A DNA stretch of 64,000 nucleotides from Cohnella sp. SGD-V74 (GTDB lineage Bacteria; Bacillota; Bacilli; Paenibacillales; Paenibacillaceae). The stretch covers positions 1 through 64,000 of the forward strand of contig NZ_PVYW01000016.1 of NCBI RefSeq assembly GCF_003001675.1, written 5' to 3'. The notes under the pieces were generated by a model. It worked only from the letters and a program-made list of their open reading frames with translations, was not told the origin of the DNA and searched no databases. Positions 7,802-17,314 of this stretch are shown in pieces (within the stretch, counting starts at the first letter, position 1; every line of letters starts with the position of its first letter). A program made the position numbers and the translations under genes.

Positions 7802-10150
7802 GTGAAGCTGCAATACGACAAACCGGCTTTCAGATGGACGGAAGCTTTGCCGCTGGGCAACGGCCGGATCGGGGCAATGCACTTCGGAGGCGTCGAACGG
7901 GAGCGCATCGGCTTGAACGAGGATACGCTGTGGTCGGGAACGCCGTCCAAAGACGGCAACAACAAGCGCGCGCTGGAAGTGCTGCCGGAAGTCCGCAAGC
8001 TTGTACGGGAGGGACGCTACGAGGAGGCTGATCTGAAGAGCAAGGAGATGATGGGCGACTATTCGCAGTCTTACTTGCCTTTCGGGGATCTTGTGCTGAC
8101 CTTCGGTCACGGGGACGTGTGCCGTTCGTATCGGAGATCGCTCGATCTGAACGATGCGGTATCGCGGGTCGAATACGAGATCGGCGGGGTTAGCTATAAG
8201 CGGGAGCTGTTCGTCTCGCATCCCGACCGCGCGCTCGTTCTCCGGCTGGAAGCCGGCGCGCCCGGAGCCCTGGAGGTTCATGCGCGTCTGGACAGTCCGC
8301 TTCGCCACGCGACTTCGTCCGAGAACGGAAGGCTCGTTCTGCGCGGAATCGCGCCGGAGCACGTCTCGCCGAGCTACTACGATTCGCCCGATCCGATCGT
8401 TTACGGAGACGAGGCGACGTCGGAGGCGATTCGGTTCGCGGGCGTTCTGCACGTCTCGGCGGAAGGTGGAACCGTTCGTGCGGACGGAGACGGTCTGCAC
8501 GTGCTGGGCGCGCGCAGCGCCACGTTCGTATTCGCCGCGGCAACGACTTTTAACGGCGCGGCGGATGCGGCCGCGGAAGCGGGCCAGCACCTGGACGGAG
8601 CGCTGGCCAAAGCTTACGCCGCGCTTCGCGCCGACCATATCGCCGACTACCAGGCTCTGTTCGACCGAGTGCGGCTAGATCTTGGCGAACGCATTTCCCC
8701 CGAGGGGATGTCGACCGACGAGCGGGTCGCCGCGTACGGGTCGTCCGATCCGGATCTTGTCGGACTGTTATTCCAGTACGGACGTTATCTGACGATCGCC
8801 GGCTCCCGTCCGGGGACGCAGGCGACGAATTTGCAGGGCATATGGAACGATCTCACTCGTCCGCCGTGGAGCAGCAATTATACGATCAATATCAACACGC
8901 AGATGAACTATTGGCCGGTCGAGACGGCCAACCTGTCGGAATGCCACGAGCCGATGATTTCCTTGATCGGCAGAGTGGCGCGAAGCGGGAGCAAAACCGC
9001 GGAGATCCACTACGGCTGCCGCGGATGGGTCGCGCACCATAACGTCGACCTCTGGGGCCATTCGGCTCCGGCGGGAGGGCGTGGAGCGGGGGACGCCTCC
9101 TGGGCGATATGGCCGATGGGCGGCGTCTGGCTGGCACAGCATCTGTGGGAGCATTACGCTTTCGGCGGGGATGCCGCTTACTTGCGGGACACCGCTTATC
9201 CGACAATGAAGGAAGCGGCGCTGTTCTGCCTCGATTTCCTCGAAGAAGACGAGAGCGGCCGCTTGTCGACCTGCCCGTCGACCTCGCCCGAGCATAAGTT
9301 CCGCTACGACGGCAAGCTGGCTGGAGTCGGCCGCGCGTCGACGATGGACATGTCGCTGATCTGGGATCTGTTCACGAATTGCATCGAATCGGCCGAAGCG
9401 CTTGGAACGGACGAACGGTTCGCGGAGGAGCTTCGCGCCGCCAGAGCCAAGCTGTATCCGCTTCAGGTCGGACGGGGCGGGCGATTGCAGGAATGGTTCG
9501 AGGATTTCGAGGACGAGGATCCGTATCATCGCCACGTGTCGCATCTGTTCGGCGTCTATCCGGGCCGGCAGCTGACGGAGCGGGATACGCCGGAGCTGTT
9601 CGCCGCCGCCCGCCGTTCGCTGGAGCTGCGCGGCAACGAAGGCACGGGCTGGAGCCTTGGCTGGAAGGTCGGACTGTGGGCCCGGTTCCGCGAGGGGAAC
9701 CAGAGCTACGAGCTGCTGACGAACCTGATGAGGCTTTCGGGAGAGGGCACGAATTATTCGCGGGGCGGCTTGTATCCGAACCTGTTCGACGCGCATCCGC
9801 CGTTCCAGATCGACGGCAACTTCGCCGCGACTTCCGGAATCGTCGAGATGCTGCTGCAATCGCATCAGAACGCATTGGAGCTGCTCCCGGCGCTGCCGGA
9901 CGCCTGGCCGACCGGCAGCGTGGAAGGGCTGCGGGGCCGCGGCGGCTTCGAAGTCGGCATTCGCTGGCGCGAGGGCCGGCTGGAAGAGGCGGACGTGCGT
10001 TCCTTGCACGGCCGGGTTTGCGAGATCGCGGAGGCGGGGGAACTGTCCGTTACGGCGGACGGAGAGGAAGTAGTCGTTCAGCGCTCGCAGCAAGGAGGAA
10101 TCCGGTTCGCCACCGAGACGGGCCGGACGTACCGCATTCGTCCCCTCTAG
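7802..10150 (+). CDS. Alpha-L-fucosidase, GH95
   Basis: Cleaves alpha-1,2-linked L-fucose (or L-galactose) by inversion. 782 residues, the usual length of the intracellular form. The N-terminal hallmark FRWTEALPLGNGRIGAMHFG and LNEDTLWSG is present, then the alpha/alpha barrel with ATNLQGIWND, NINTQMNYWPVE (Asn363 and Asn365 align with the base-activating Asn pair of Bifidobacterium AfcA), STSPEHKF (Glu497, candidate acid) and QIDGNFAATSGI (Asp671). GTG start. Lies 76 bp after the GH110-like gene in the same operon. Fucose removal is needed before galactosidases can act on H or B-type glycans, which agrees with its neighbours. Related GH95 members act on plant xyloglucan. Confidence 0.92.
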   Translation: MKLQYDKPAFRWTEALPLGNGRIGAMHFGGVERERIGLNEDTLWSGTPSKDGNNKRALEVLPEVRKLVREGRYEEADLKSKEMMGDYSQSYLPFGDLVLTFGHGDVCRSYRRSLDLNDAVSRVEYEIGGVSYKRELFVSHPDRALVLRLEAGAPGALEVHARLDSPLRHATSSENGRLVLRGIAPEHVSPSYYDSPDPIVYGDEATSEAIRFAGVLHVSAEGGTVRADGDGLHVLGARSATFVFAAATTFNGAADAAAEAGQHLDGALAKAYAALRADHIADYQALFDRVRLDLGERISPEGMSTDERVAAYGSSDPDLVGLLFQYGRYLTIAGSRPGTQATNLQGIWNDLTRPPWSSNYTININTQMNYWPVETANLSECHEPMISLIGRVARSGSKTAEIHYGCRGWVAHHNVDLWGHSAPAGGRGAGDASWAIWPMGGVWLAQHLWEHYAFGGDAAYLRDTAYPTMKEAALFCLDFLEEDESGRLSTCPSTSPEHKFRYDGKLAGVGRASTMDMSLIWDLFTNCIESAEALGTDERFAEELRAARAKLYPLQVGRGGRLQEWFEDFEDEDPYHRHVSHLFGVYPGRQLTERDTPELFAAARRSLELRGNEGTGWSLGWKVGLWARFREGNQSYELLTNLMRLSGEGTNYSRGGLYPNLFDAHPPFQIDGNFAATSGIVEMLLQSHQNALELLPALPDAWPTGSVEGLRGRGGFEVGIRWREGRLEEADVRSLHGRVCEIAEAGELSVTADGEEVVVQRSQQGGIRFATETGRTYRIRPL

Positions 10151-10199
10151 ACGATAGAGGAGCGACAAGTCTTCGGAAGGATGGAGTAGACGCGACAAC

Positions 10200-12305
10200 A
10201 TGACCACGATCGAGAGAGTTCACGTCGTTTTCAAGACGCATCTGGATATCGGTTTTACCCACCTGGCGGCCCGTGTGGCCGAGCAGTACAGGGAGGAATA
10301 CATTCCGAAGGCGATCGAGCTCTCGGAGCGGCTGGAGGAGGAAGGCGGCCCGGCCGGTTTCGTCTGGACGACCGGCTCGTGGCTGATCCGGCACTATCTG
10401 GATTCGGCCTCGGACGAGGAGAGACGCCGGATGGAGAACGCGATTGCCCGCGGGCATATCGCCTGGCACGGCCTTCCGTTCACGACGCATACGGAGCTGA
10501 TGGACGAGGAATTGCTCCGGTTCGGCTTGTCGATCAGCCGCGATCTGGACGCCGCCTACGGCAAGACGACGATCTCGGCCAAGATGACCGACGTGCCCGG
10601 CCATACGCTGGGCATGGTCCCGCATATGGCGCGGGCCGGCATCCGCTATTTGCATCTGGGCGTCAATCCGGCGTCGAAGCGGCCCGACGTGCCTCGGCTG
10701 TTCCGCTGGCAGGCGGAGGACGGTTCGGAGATTATCGTCAACTATGCGGGCACGTACGGGGAGGAGCTGCAGCTGGAAGGGCTTCGCGACGTACTCGTCT
10801 TCGCCCACACGGGGGACAACTGCGGCCCGCCGTCGGCGGAGGAAATCCGCGAGCAGTTCGAGGAGATCGGCAGCCGTTATCCCGGCGCGGAAGTAGTCGC
10901 TTCGACGATGGACGCGTTCGCGCGCAAGCTGCTGGAAGCGAACTGCGAGCTGCCGGTCGTTCGAGAGGAGCTCGGCGATACGTGGATTCACGGAGCCGGG
11001 ACGGACCCGCTTAAGCTGGCTCGCTACCGGGAGCTTCTGCGTCTGCGTTCCCGTTGGCTGGAGGAAGGGAAGCTCAAGCGTACGGATGAAGCGTATCGGC
11101 TCATGAGCATGGAGCTGCTGATGGTTGCCGAGCATACGTGGGGACTGGACGTAAAGAAATGGCTTCCCGACTTTCGCAATTACGCCAAGCGGGATTTCCA
11201 AGCCGCTCGCCTGCAAGATGAGGTGGACCCCGCCGACGTGCCGGCGAAGTTCGGGTATATCGGAGCGTTCGCGATGGACGAATTCGACAAGCATTCCGGC
11301 ACGCTGTTCTCGGCGGAGGAGAGCCGGCGCTCGTATTCGCTGATCGAGAGCTCCTGGGCGGAGCAGCGGCAGTATGTGGACCGGGCGGTTTCGCATCTGG
11401 ACGAGCCGCTGCGCGGGGAAGCGGTCGGCGCGCTTGACGATCTTGCGCCGAAGGCTGAGCAGCCGGGCGGATTAATGCTTGGCGCGGCGTCGGGCAGCTT
11501 CGCTCCCGGCAGCGGCTGGCAAGCGGAATTCGACGCAAGCGGCGCGCTGATCCGACTGTCGGACGCGAGCGGCAAGCGATGGGTCGACGAGGCGCACCCG
11601 TTCGGCGCGTACCGATACGAGACGTTCGGCACGGAGGATTACGCCCGTTACTTCCGCACGTACATGCAGAACCTGCCCATCACGCATCCGTGGGCGGACG
11701 CGGACTTCGGCAAGCCTGGCTTCGAGTTCGTCCGTCCGCTGCCGAGCCATCGGCTGTATGCGCCCACGCTGAACGACATGCGGCGGCTGGACGACGGCCG
11801 ATACGTGCTGCGGCTGGTTATGCCGGAGGAAGCTCACGAAGAATATGGCGCTCCGAGGGAACTGGAAATCGCGTATGCGTTCGGACCGGAGACGATCGAC
11901 GTTTCGCTGCAATGGTTCGGCAAGGACGCCAACCGTCTTCCCGAAGCGAGCTGGTTCGGCTGTGCGCTTCACGTCGACAACCCGAATCTGTGGACGATGG
12001 ACAAGCTGGGGCTGTCCGTATCCCCGCTGCGCGTCGTGAAGGGCGGCAACCGCAATCTGCATGCTATCGGCAGCGGCGTCCATTACGAGGGGGCGGACGG
12101 CTTCGCTTCCATCGAGACGCTGGACGCGGCTTTGGTCGCGCCGGGTGGCGGCAGGCTGCTGCAATTCGACCAATCGTTCGCTTCGCTGGAGCGGGGCTTT
12201 CATTTTAACCTGCACAACAATATTTGGGGAACGAACTTCCCGATGTGGTTCGGGGAGGACGCGAAGTTCCGGTTCAGGCTTCGCCTGAAATCAAATCCGC
12301 AGTAA
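10200..12305 (+). CDS. GH38-like alpha-mannosidase-related protein (DUF5054)
   Basis: 701 residues. The N-terminal domain has the GH38-like metal and catalytic signature: FKTHLDIGFTH (His14, Asp16) at the very start, WTTGSWLIRHYL, and MTDVPGHTLGM, where Asp131 stands where GH38 has its nucleophile and metal ligand. A long beta-sandwich C-terminal half follows (EADFDASG-type strands, LSVSPLRVVKGG). This combination is usually catalogued as DUF5054 and lacks an assigned activity; a hexosidase acting on alpha-linked sugars is likely by fold. It follows the fucosidase by 49 bp and is the last glycosidase before a stem-loop. Mannosidase activity itself is unproven. Confidence 0.75.
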   Translation: MTTIERVHVVFKTHLDIGFTHLAARVAEQYREEYIPKAIELSERLEEEGGPAGFVWTTGSWLIRHYLDSASDEERRRMENAIARGHIAWHGLPFTTHTELMDEELLRFGLSISRDLDAAYGKTTISAKMTDVPGHTLGMVPHMARAGIRYLHLGVNPASKRPDVPRLFRWQAEDGSEIIVNYAGTYGEELQLEGLRDVLVFAHTGDNCGPPSAEEIREQFEEIGSRYPGAEVVASTMDAFARKLLEANCELPVVREELGDTWIHGAGTDPLKLARYRELLRLRSRWLEEGKLKRTDEAYRLMSMELLMVAEHTWGLDVKKWLPDFRNYAKRDFQAARLQDEVDPADVPAKFGYIGAFAMDEFDKHSGTLFSAEESRRSYSLIESSWAEQRQYVDRAVSHLDEPLRGEAVGALDDLAPKAEQPGGLMLGAASGSFAPGSGWQAEFDASGALIRLSDASGKRWVDEAHPFGAYRYETFGTEDYARYFRTYMQNLPITHPWADADFGKPGFEFVRPLPSHRLYAPTLNDMRRLDDGRYVLRLVMPEEAHEEYGAPRELEIAYAFGPETIDVSLQWFGKDANRLPEASWFGCALHVDNPNLWTMDKLGLSVSPLRVVKGGNRNLHAIGSGVHYEGADGFASIETLDAALVAPGGGRLLQFDQSFASLERGFHFNLHNNIWGTNFPMWFGEDAKFRFRLRLKSNPQ

Positions 12306-12341
12306 TCGGTTGATCGGACCCGCAATAAGGAACACTTGGAG

Positions 12342-12370
12342 GAGAGGTAGCGCGCGCTGCCTCTCTTTCG
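12342..12370 (+). terminator. Stem-loop after the glycosidase operon
   Basis: GAGAGGTAGCGC is followed directly by its near-perfect complement GCGCTGCCTCTC (12342-12365), then TTTC. The hairpin is strong, but the T-run is short, so it may be a partial terminator or an mRNA-stabilising end. Confidence 0.5.
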
Positions 12371-12467
12371 GCATTGGCGGTTTGACCGGGCAGGCGAGGC
12401 CGGCAAGGACGGAAGAAGGGGCGGCAAGGAGAATGCAACCGCAAGCACGGAGGAAGGGGGAAGAAAG

Positions 12468-14105
12468 GTGCGCAAAGTGTTGATCGTCGAAGACGAGCCG
12501 CAAATTCGCGGCGGGTTGTTGGGCTTGTCTCTGTGGCAGGAACTTGGGTTCGCGGAAGCGAACGGCGCCGAAGACGGGGAGGAGGCGCTGGAAGCCGTCC
12601 GTTCGTCGCCGGAGATTAGCTTGGTCGTCACCGACATTCGCATGGAGAGGATGAGCGGCCTCGAGCTGATTCGAAAACTGCAGGAAGAGGTCGGCTACGC
12701 CGGGAAAGTGGTCATTTTGAGCGGGTACGACGATTTTCAATATGCACGGCAGGCGATGAACTACGGCGTCGTCGATTTCCTGCTGAAGCCGGTGGATGTA
12801 GCGGAGTTGAAGCAGGTCGCGAAGAAGGCGCTGGCGATGCTGGAGCGGGAGGAACGCCGGAGGGTGAGCCTCTATCTGGTGGAGGACGCCATTCCGAAGC
12901 TGAGAGAGGAGCTGCTGCAGGATCTGATCGAGCGCGCTCCGGTTCCGTCGTCGAAGGAGCAGGTTCACCGGCAGTTGGCGCAATACGGCATCGAGTGGCT
13001 CGCGGACCGCAGGTTGGTCATGCTGGCGCTGGAAGCGGACAACCTCAAGGCGTTCGCGCAGATGGGCTACACCGAGAAGGAGCGCGAGCGGGTGCGCTTC
13101 GCGATCGGCAACGTGCTCGAGCATTCGCTGCTGGAGCAGGCGGAGAGCGCGGGCAGCTATGTGTGGCTGCGATCCAGGCCGGAGGGCAGATGGATCGTCG
13201 TGTTCTCCGCAGAGGAGGAAGGGAATCCGGCGCTGCTCCGATGGCTCGGGGAATTCAAGACGCTGCTCGCCGCCCGTCTGAAGCAATACGTGAAGACGAG
13301 CGCGACGATCGTCGTGTCGGGGGAGGGCGACTTGGCCGCGCTGCCGGAGCTGTATGAGGAAGCTTGCCGCAAGCTGACGCAGACCAAAATTTACGGGGAA
13401 GCGGACGAGGATCCGGAGGCGGCGCGAACGTTTCGCGACGTCGACGTTCTGACGGAACCGCGGGCGCTTGCGGAACTGCTGAAGCACGGGGACGAGCAGG
13501 ACGTGCGCGAGGCGGCGTCGCTCTTTCCCGTCATGGTGCGCGAATGGGGAGTCGAGCAGCTTCGGGATCTGCACCATCGGGTGTTCGAGTGGCTGCTCGA
13601 CGTGTTCGAGGAAGCCCGAAGGGCGGGCTGGAAGCGGGAGGATTGGAAAAAGCGGCCGCTGCTCGTCTGGGAGAAGATCGAAGCGCTGGATACCTCGGAA
13701 GCGCTGCAGCCGCTCGTGCTGGAATATTTGCTGCAAGCGAACGCCGAGCTGCAGGGAGAGTCCGCCTCCCGCAGCCAAATCTTCGAAAAGGCCAAGCAGT
13801 TCATCGACGAGCGATTCCGCGAACCGATTACGGTGCAGGCGGTGGCCGATCACGTGTACCTGTCGCCGGAATGGCTGAGTACACTGTTCAAGAAACACGC
13901 AGGCATGACCTTTCTGGACTACTTGACGCACCTGAGAATCGAGCAAGCCAAGGAACTGCTGCAGGACGTTTCCCTGAAAATTTACCAGATCGGCAGCGAG
14001 GTGGGCTACCGGGACACGGTGTATTTTTCCAAACTGTTCAAAAGAAAGGTCGGCTGCACGCCCAACGAATATCGCAACTTGAAGGGGCTGGGCGGAGATG
14101 ATTGA
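12468..14105 (+). CDS. YesN-type response regulator (REC + AraC HTH)
   Basis: 545 residues. The receiver domain is at the N-terminus (LIVEDEPQIRGG, phospho-acceptor Asp56 in VVTDIRM, Thr/Lys pair in FLLKPVD near residue 107). A long middle region of unknown fold follows, then a C-terminal AraC DNA-binding domain (ITVQAVADHVYLSPEWLSTL, YKIGSEVGY-like QIGSEVGYRDTVYFSKLFK). GTG start behind AGGAAGGGGGAAGAAAG. Its stop overlaps the next gene's start (ATGATTGA), so regulator and kinase are translated together. In Paenibacillaceae such pairs usually control an adjacent sugar ABC importer, here the genes at 16344-19961. Confidence 0.92.
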   Translation: MRKVLIVEDEPQIRGGLLGLSLWQELGFAEANGAEDGEEALEAVRSSPEISLVVTDIRMERMSGLELIRKLQEEVGYAGKVVILSGYDDFQYARQAMNYGVVDFLLKPVDVAELKQVAKKALAMLEREERRRVSLYLVEDAIPKLREELLQDLIERAPVPSSKEQVHRQLAQYGIEWLADRRLVMLALEADNLKAFAQMGYTEKERERVRFAIGNVLEHSLLEQAESAGSYVWLRSRPEGRWIVVFSAEEEGNPALLRWLGEFKTLLAARLKQYVKTSATIVVSGEGDLAALPELYEEACRKLTQTKIYGEADEDPEAARTFRDVDVLTEPRALAELLKHGDEQDVREAASLFPVMVREWGVEQLRDLHHRVFEWLLDVFEEARRAGWKREDWKKRPLLVWEKIEALDTSEALQPLVLEYLLQANAELQGESASRSQIFEKAKQFIDERFREPITVQAVADHVYLSPEWLSTLFKKHAGMTFLDYLTHLRIEQAKELLQDVSLKIYQIGSEVGYRDTVYFSKLFKRKVGCTPNEYRNLKGLGGDD

Positions 14106-15897
14106 ACGGACGCGTCACCCGCTGTCGATGCGCTACCGGTTCATGCTCGTTTTTTTCGCGCTGATCGTCATTCCGTTTGCGCTGGTCGGCTACCTGGCCT
14201 GGTCCAAATCGGAGAAAACGATTCGCGGCAGCCATCTCGACTCGGTCGTGCAAACCGCCAAAAATCTCGACAACTTCTTCCAATACGTCGTGAACGAGCA
14301 GGACAAGATTATGGCGTCCGACGAGCTGCAGGCGTTGTTCGACCCGGCCCGGAACGATCCGGCCGACGAGATCGCGTACTCGAACAAGCTGATCGCCTAC
14401 GCCGACTCGCTCAACTATTCGAACAAGCTGTTCCGAATCCGGCTGTTTCCGCTGCATCCGTCCGAGCATCCGACTTACATGAGATCGGCTTACGGCAGCC
14501 TTGATCTGGAGCAGGCTCCATGGTTCGCCGACATCGCCGCGAACGGCCGGCCGTTCTGGAAGAGGTTCGACTCGGCGGATCATCCGAACCTGTTCGTGCA
14601 GCCGACTCTGGGCAACGCGAAGCGGCTGCACAGCTTGAAAACCTATGCGCCGCTAGGCGTCGTCGTCATGGAGATCCGGCCGTCCATCCTCGAGGAATTT
14701 ATTCATCCGATGCGCCAATTTCGCAACCAGGAGCTGCTTCTCGTCGACAAGAACGGATTTCCCGTCTACAGTTCGAACGGTCGCTACCAAGCCGTGGAGC
14801 CCGGCCTGCTCGCCGAGCTTAAGCCGTCTCTCGCGTCCGCGACGATCGACCATGACGGCCGCAAATCGCTGCTCAGCTTCTCCGCGGTCATGGGCGACGA
14901 GCTGAGACTGATCAGCATCGTGCCAAACAAAGATCTGAACAACCCGATCGCCGTGCTCAACAAGGTAACGGTGGCTCTGCTCGGTTTCTATTTTCTGCTG
15001 TCTCTTTTTCTGGCCGGCTACTTGACGGTCACCTATACGGGCCCGATCTCGCAGCTGGTCCGCCGAATGAAGGCGATGACGCGCAGCGACTTCAAGGAGG
15101 ATACGCTCGCGGATACGCGGTATGCGGACAGGAGCGACGAAGTGGGCTTGCTCTACCGCGGAATGTCCGCGATGGTCGGGGAAATCCATCGGCTGCTCAA
15201 GGAGACGAAGGATTCGGAGAAGCGCAAGAAGCAGCTGGAGTTCCAGGTTCTCGCGTATCAGATCAATCCGCATTTTCTGTACAATACGCTCGATACGATT
15301 CGCTGGAAGGCCGAAGCCCATAACGTCGGGGAGATCGGCGACATCGTCAGCTCGCTCGGCTCGCTGTTCCGTCTCAGCTTGAACGGAGGCCGGGAGCTGA
15401 CGAGCGTGGAGCGCGAGCTGGAGCTGCTGAAGGCGTACGTCGATATCGAAAAAACGCGCCGTTCCCGGCCGATTCGCGTCACGTACATGATCGAGGAGGA
15501 GATCCGGGGGCTGCCGCTTATGCGTCTTGTGCTGCAGCCGCTCGTCGAGAACGCGATCCGCCACGGCATCTCCGGCAAAGGCGAGACGGGCATGATCATC
15601 GTGCAAGGTGGTCTGGAGGAGGAGAAGCTCGTCTTCCGCGTTACGGACAACGGGCCGGGCATCCCCGAGGAGATCGCCGGGGAACTGCTGAGCCCGACGT
15701 CGGAGCATCCCCGCAAGGAGCGGGAGGGCGGTCTTGGCTTGATTAACGTGCACGAGCGCTTACAGCATTATTTTGGCGATCCGTACGGTCTGGAAATCGA
15801 GAGCGAGGCGGGCAAAGGCGCGACGATCGTGCTGAAGCATCCCGTACTGCCGAAGGACGCGACGGATTTGGACGGCTTGGCGGACCCTGTCGGATAA
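14098..15897 (+). CDS. YesM-type sensor histidine kinase
   Basis: 599 residues: a membrane segment at about 15-35 (FMLVFFALIVIPFALVGYLA), a large extracellular sensor region, a second membrane segment near 290-310 (LLGFYFLLSLFLAGYL), a HAMP linker (ISQLVRRMKAMTRSDFKE), then the His_kinase domain with QINPHFLYNT (His392 is the phospho-acceptor) and an ATPase domain with VENAIRHGI and VTDNGPGIP. The gene overlaps the response regulator by 8 bp. It likely senses an extracellular oligosaccharide, directly or through the binding protein encoded at 18279. Confidence 0.93.
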   Translation: MIERTRHPLSMRYRFMLVFFALIVIPFALVGYLAWSKSEKTIRGSHLDSVVQTAKNLDNFFQYVVNEQDKIMASDELQALFDPARNDPADEIAYSNKLIAYADSLNYSNKLFRIRLFPLHPSEHPTYMRSAYGSLDLEQAPWFADIAANGRPFWKRFDSADHPNLFVQPTLGNAKRLHSLKTYAPLGVVVMEIRPSILEEFIHPMRQFRNQELLLVDKNGFPVYSSNGRYQAVEPGLLAELKPSLASATIDHDGRKSLLSFSAVMGDELRLISIVPNKDLNNPIAVLNKVTVALLGFYFLLSLFLAGYLTVTYTGPISQLVRRMKAMTRSDFKEDTLADTRYADRSDEVGLLYRGMSAMVGEIHRLLKETKDSEKRKKQLEFQVLAYQINPHFLYNTLDTIRWKAEAHNVGEIGDIVSSLGSLFRLSLNGGRELTSVERELELLKAYVDIEKTRRSRPIRVTYMIEEEIRGLPLMRLVLQPLVENAIRHGISGKGETGMIIVQGGLEEEKLVFRVTDNGPGIPEEIAGELLSPTSEHPRKEREGGLGLINVHERLQHYFGDPYGLEIESEAGKGATIVLKHPVLPKDATDLDGLADPVG

Positions 15898-15904
15898 AGC
15901 GGCG

Positions 15905-16122
15905 AGGGGCTGTCCCATAAGCAGGGACGTACAAAATTATCGATGAAAAAAAGAGGGCATCTATCTCCTGGAGACTGCCTCATACGGTCCTGAAATCACC
16001 CTGTAACGGGTTTGCCTATTCAGATTTCAGGATCGTATAGCATCGGAAGGAGATAGATGCCCACTATCATTCACCTATCGATAATTGTTCGGTACGTCTC
16101 TTCTTACTTATGGGACAGCCCC
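15905..16122. mobile_element. MITE-like palindromic element, 218 bp, copy 1
   Basis: The ends are perfect 16 bp inverted repeats, GGGGCTGTCCCATAAG at 15905-15920 and its complement at 16107-16122. Inside are further nested inverted repeats: the AGGGCATCTATCTCC arm with GGAGATAGATGCCC, and ATACGGTCCTGAAATC with GATTTCAGGATCGTAT. No coding frame. A copy of identical length lies inverted at 45087-45304, and partial copies at 47496-48084 and 30251-30329. The GGGGCTGTCCC terminus resembles common transposase-recognised ends, so it is probably mobilised in trans. Confidence 0.85.
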
Positions 16123-16343
16123 TTTTTCATGTGCGGGAGGGATCGGGAGAAGTGCGGGATACGCCTGGAAAGTCGTCCGACCGGTTTGGACCGTCATAGG
16201 TGTCAAGTCCATCGTCCGGGGGGCCGGGCGCGAAGCCTCCGGCTTTTGCGGCAGTCAAAGGTTTTGTACCAGTAAAGCTTAAAGCTGTCTCATAGGTTGG
16301 CGGACGGGGCGGTGGTATCCTTGGTGTACGGGAGGGGAATGAC
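16123..16343. other. Leader region before the sugar permeases
   Basis: Between the MITE and the permease gene. It contains AAGCTGTCTCATAGG (about 16280-16294), which resembles a lone MITE terminus, and a small AAGCC-TCC-GGCTT hairpin near 16233. No convincing promoter or coding frame was seen. The permease ribosome binding site is GGGAGGGG at 16329-16336. Confidence 0.4.
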
Positions 16344-17285
16344 ATGAAGGAAGCGATGGCGACGCCGAACAAGCAGGGCGGCGGAACCTGGAAAAAACTG
16401 AAATCCCAATGGACCTTGCAATTGATGATTCTGCCCTGCATAGCGTTTCTGATCGTATTCGCGTACATCCCGCTGGCGGGCAACATCATCGCGTTTCAAA
16501 ACTTCAAGATTACGTCCGGTTTTACCGGCAGCGAATTCGTCGGGCTAGGCCATTTCGCCGAGATGCTTCGCGATCCGACCTTCCACCAGGCGATGAAAAA
16601 CACGGTTCTGCTGAGCCTGCTGTATTTGCTGGTCGTTTTTCCGATGCCGCTGCTGTTCGCGCTGCTGATCAACGAGATTCCGTTCAGGAGATTCCGGAAG
16701 CTTGTGCAGACGACGAGCTATTTGCCGCATTTTATCGCCTTCGCGATGGTCGCCTCGATGTGGATCATTTTGCTGGACCCGAAAGGGCTCGTCAACGAAA
16801 CGATGCAGCTGCTGCATCTGATCCGGCATCCGATCGAGTTCTGGACGGAGCCGGGACTGTTCCGGCCGCTGTCGACGCTGATCAGCATCTGGAAGGAGAC
16901 GGGGTGGGGCGCGATTATTTTCCTGGCCGCAATCGCCGGCATCCAGCCCGATCTGTACGAAGCTGCGATGATCGACGGAGCCGGGCGGATCAAGCGCATT
17001 GTGCATATCACGCTGCCGAATCTCGTGCCCTTGTTCGCGATGCTGTTCATCCTGAAAGCCGGCACGCTGTTCACCGGCAACCTGGATCACTCGATTCTGC
17101 TCGGCAATTCGTTCAATAAAGATACGTCGTATGTCATCGAATATTATTCGCTGCAAATGGGGCTGGAGCTTACCCGCTATTCCTACGCCACGGCGATCAG
17201 CTCGTTCCAGGCGCTCATGTCGCTGCTGCTCGTGCTGTTCGCGAACTGGTTCTCGGGCCGGGTGTCCGGCAATCGGCTGTTCTGA
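16344..17285 (+). CDS. LplB-type sugar ABC transporter permease
   Basis: Inner-membrane subunit of a CUT1-family oligosaccharide importer, 313 residues with about six membrane segments (first MILPCIAFLIVFAYIPLAG). The cytoplasmic EAA loop that contacts the ATPase is EAAMIDGAGRIKRIVHITLP, around residues 208-227. It pairs with the next gene. No ATPase is encoded nearby; Bacillales importers of this type share the general ATPase MsmX, encoded elsewhere. Placed just downstream of the YesN/YesM pair, hence probably under its control. Confidence 0.92.
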   Translation: MKEAMATPNKQGGGTWKKLKSQWTLQLMILPCIAFLIVFAYIPLAGNIIAFQNFKITSGFTGSEFVGLGHFAEMLRDPTFHQAMKNTVLLSLLYLLVVFPMPLLFALLINEIPFRRFRKLVQTTSYLPHFIAFAMVASMWIILLDPKGLVNETMQLLHLIRHPIEFWTEPGLFRPLSTLISIWKETGWGAIIFLAAIAGIQPDLYEAAMIDGAGRIKRIVHITLPNLVPLFAMLFILKAGTLFTGNLDHSILLGNSFNKDTSYVIEYYSLQMGLELTRYSYATAISSFQALMSLLLVLFANWFSGRVSGNRLF

Positions 17286-17314
17286 ATCCATCAAGGGCAA
17301 AGGAGGGAGCGGAC

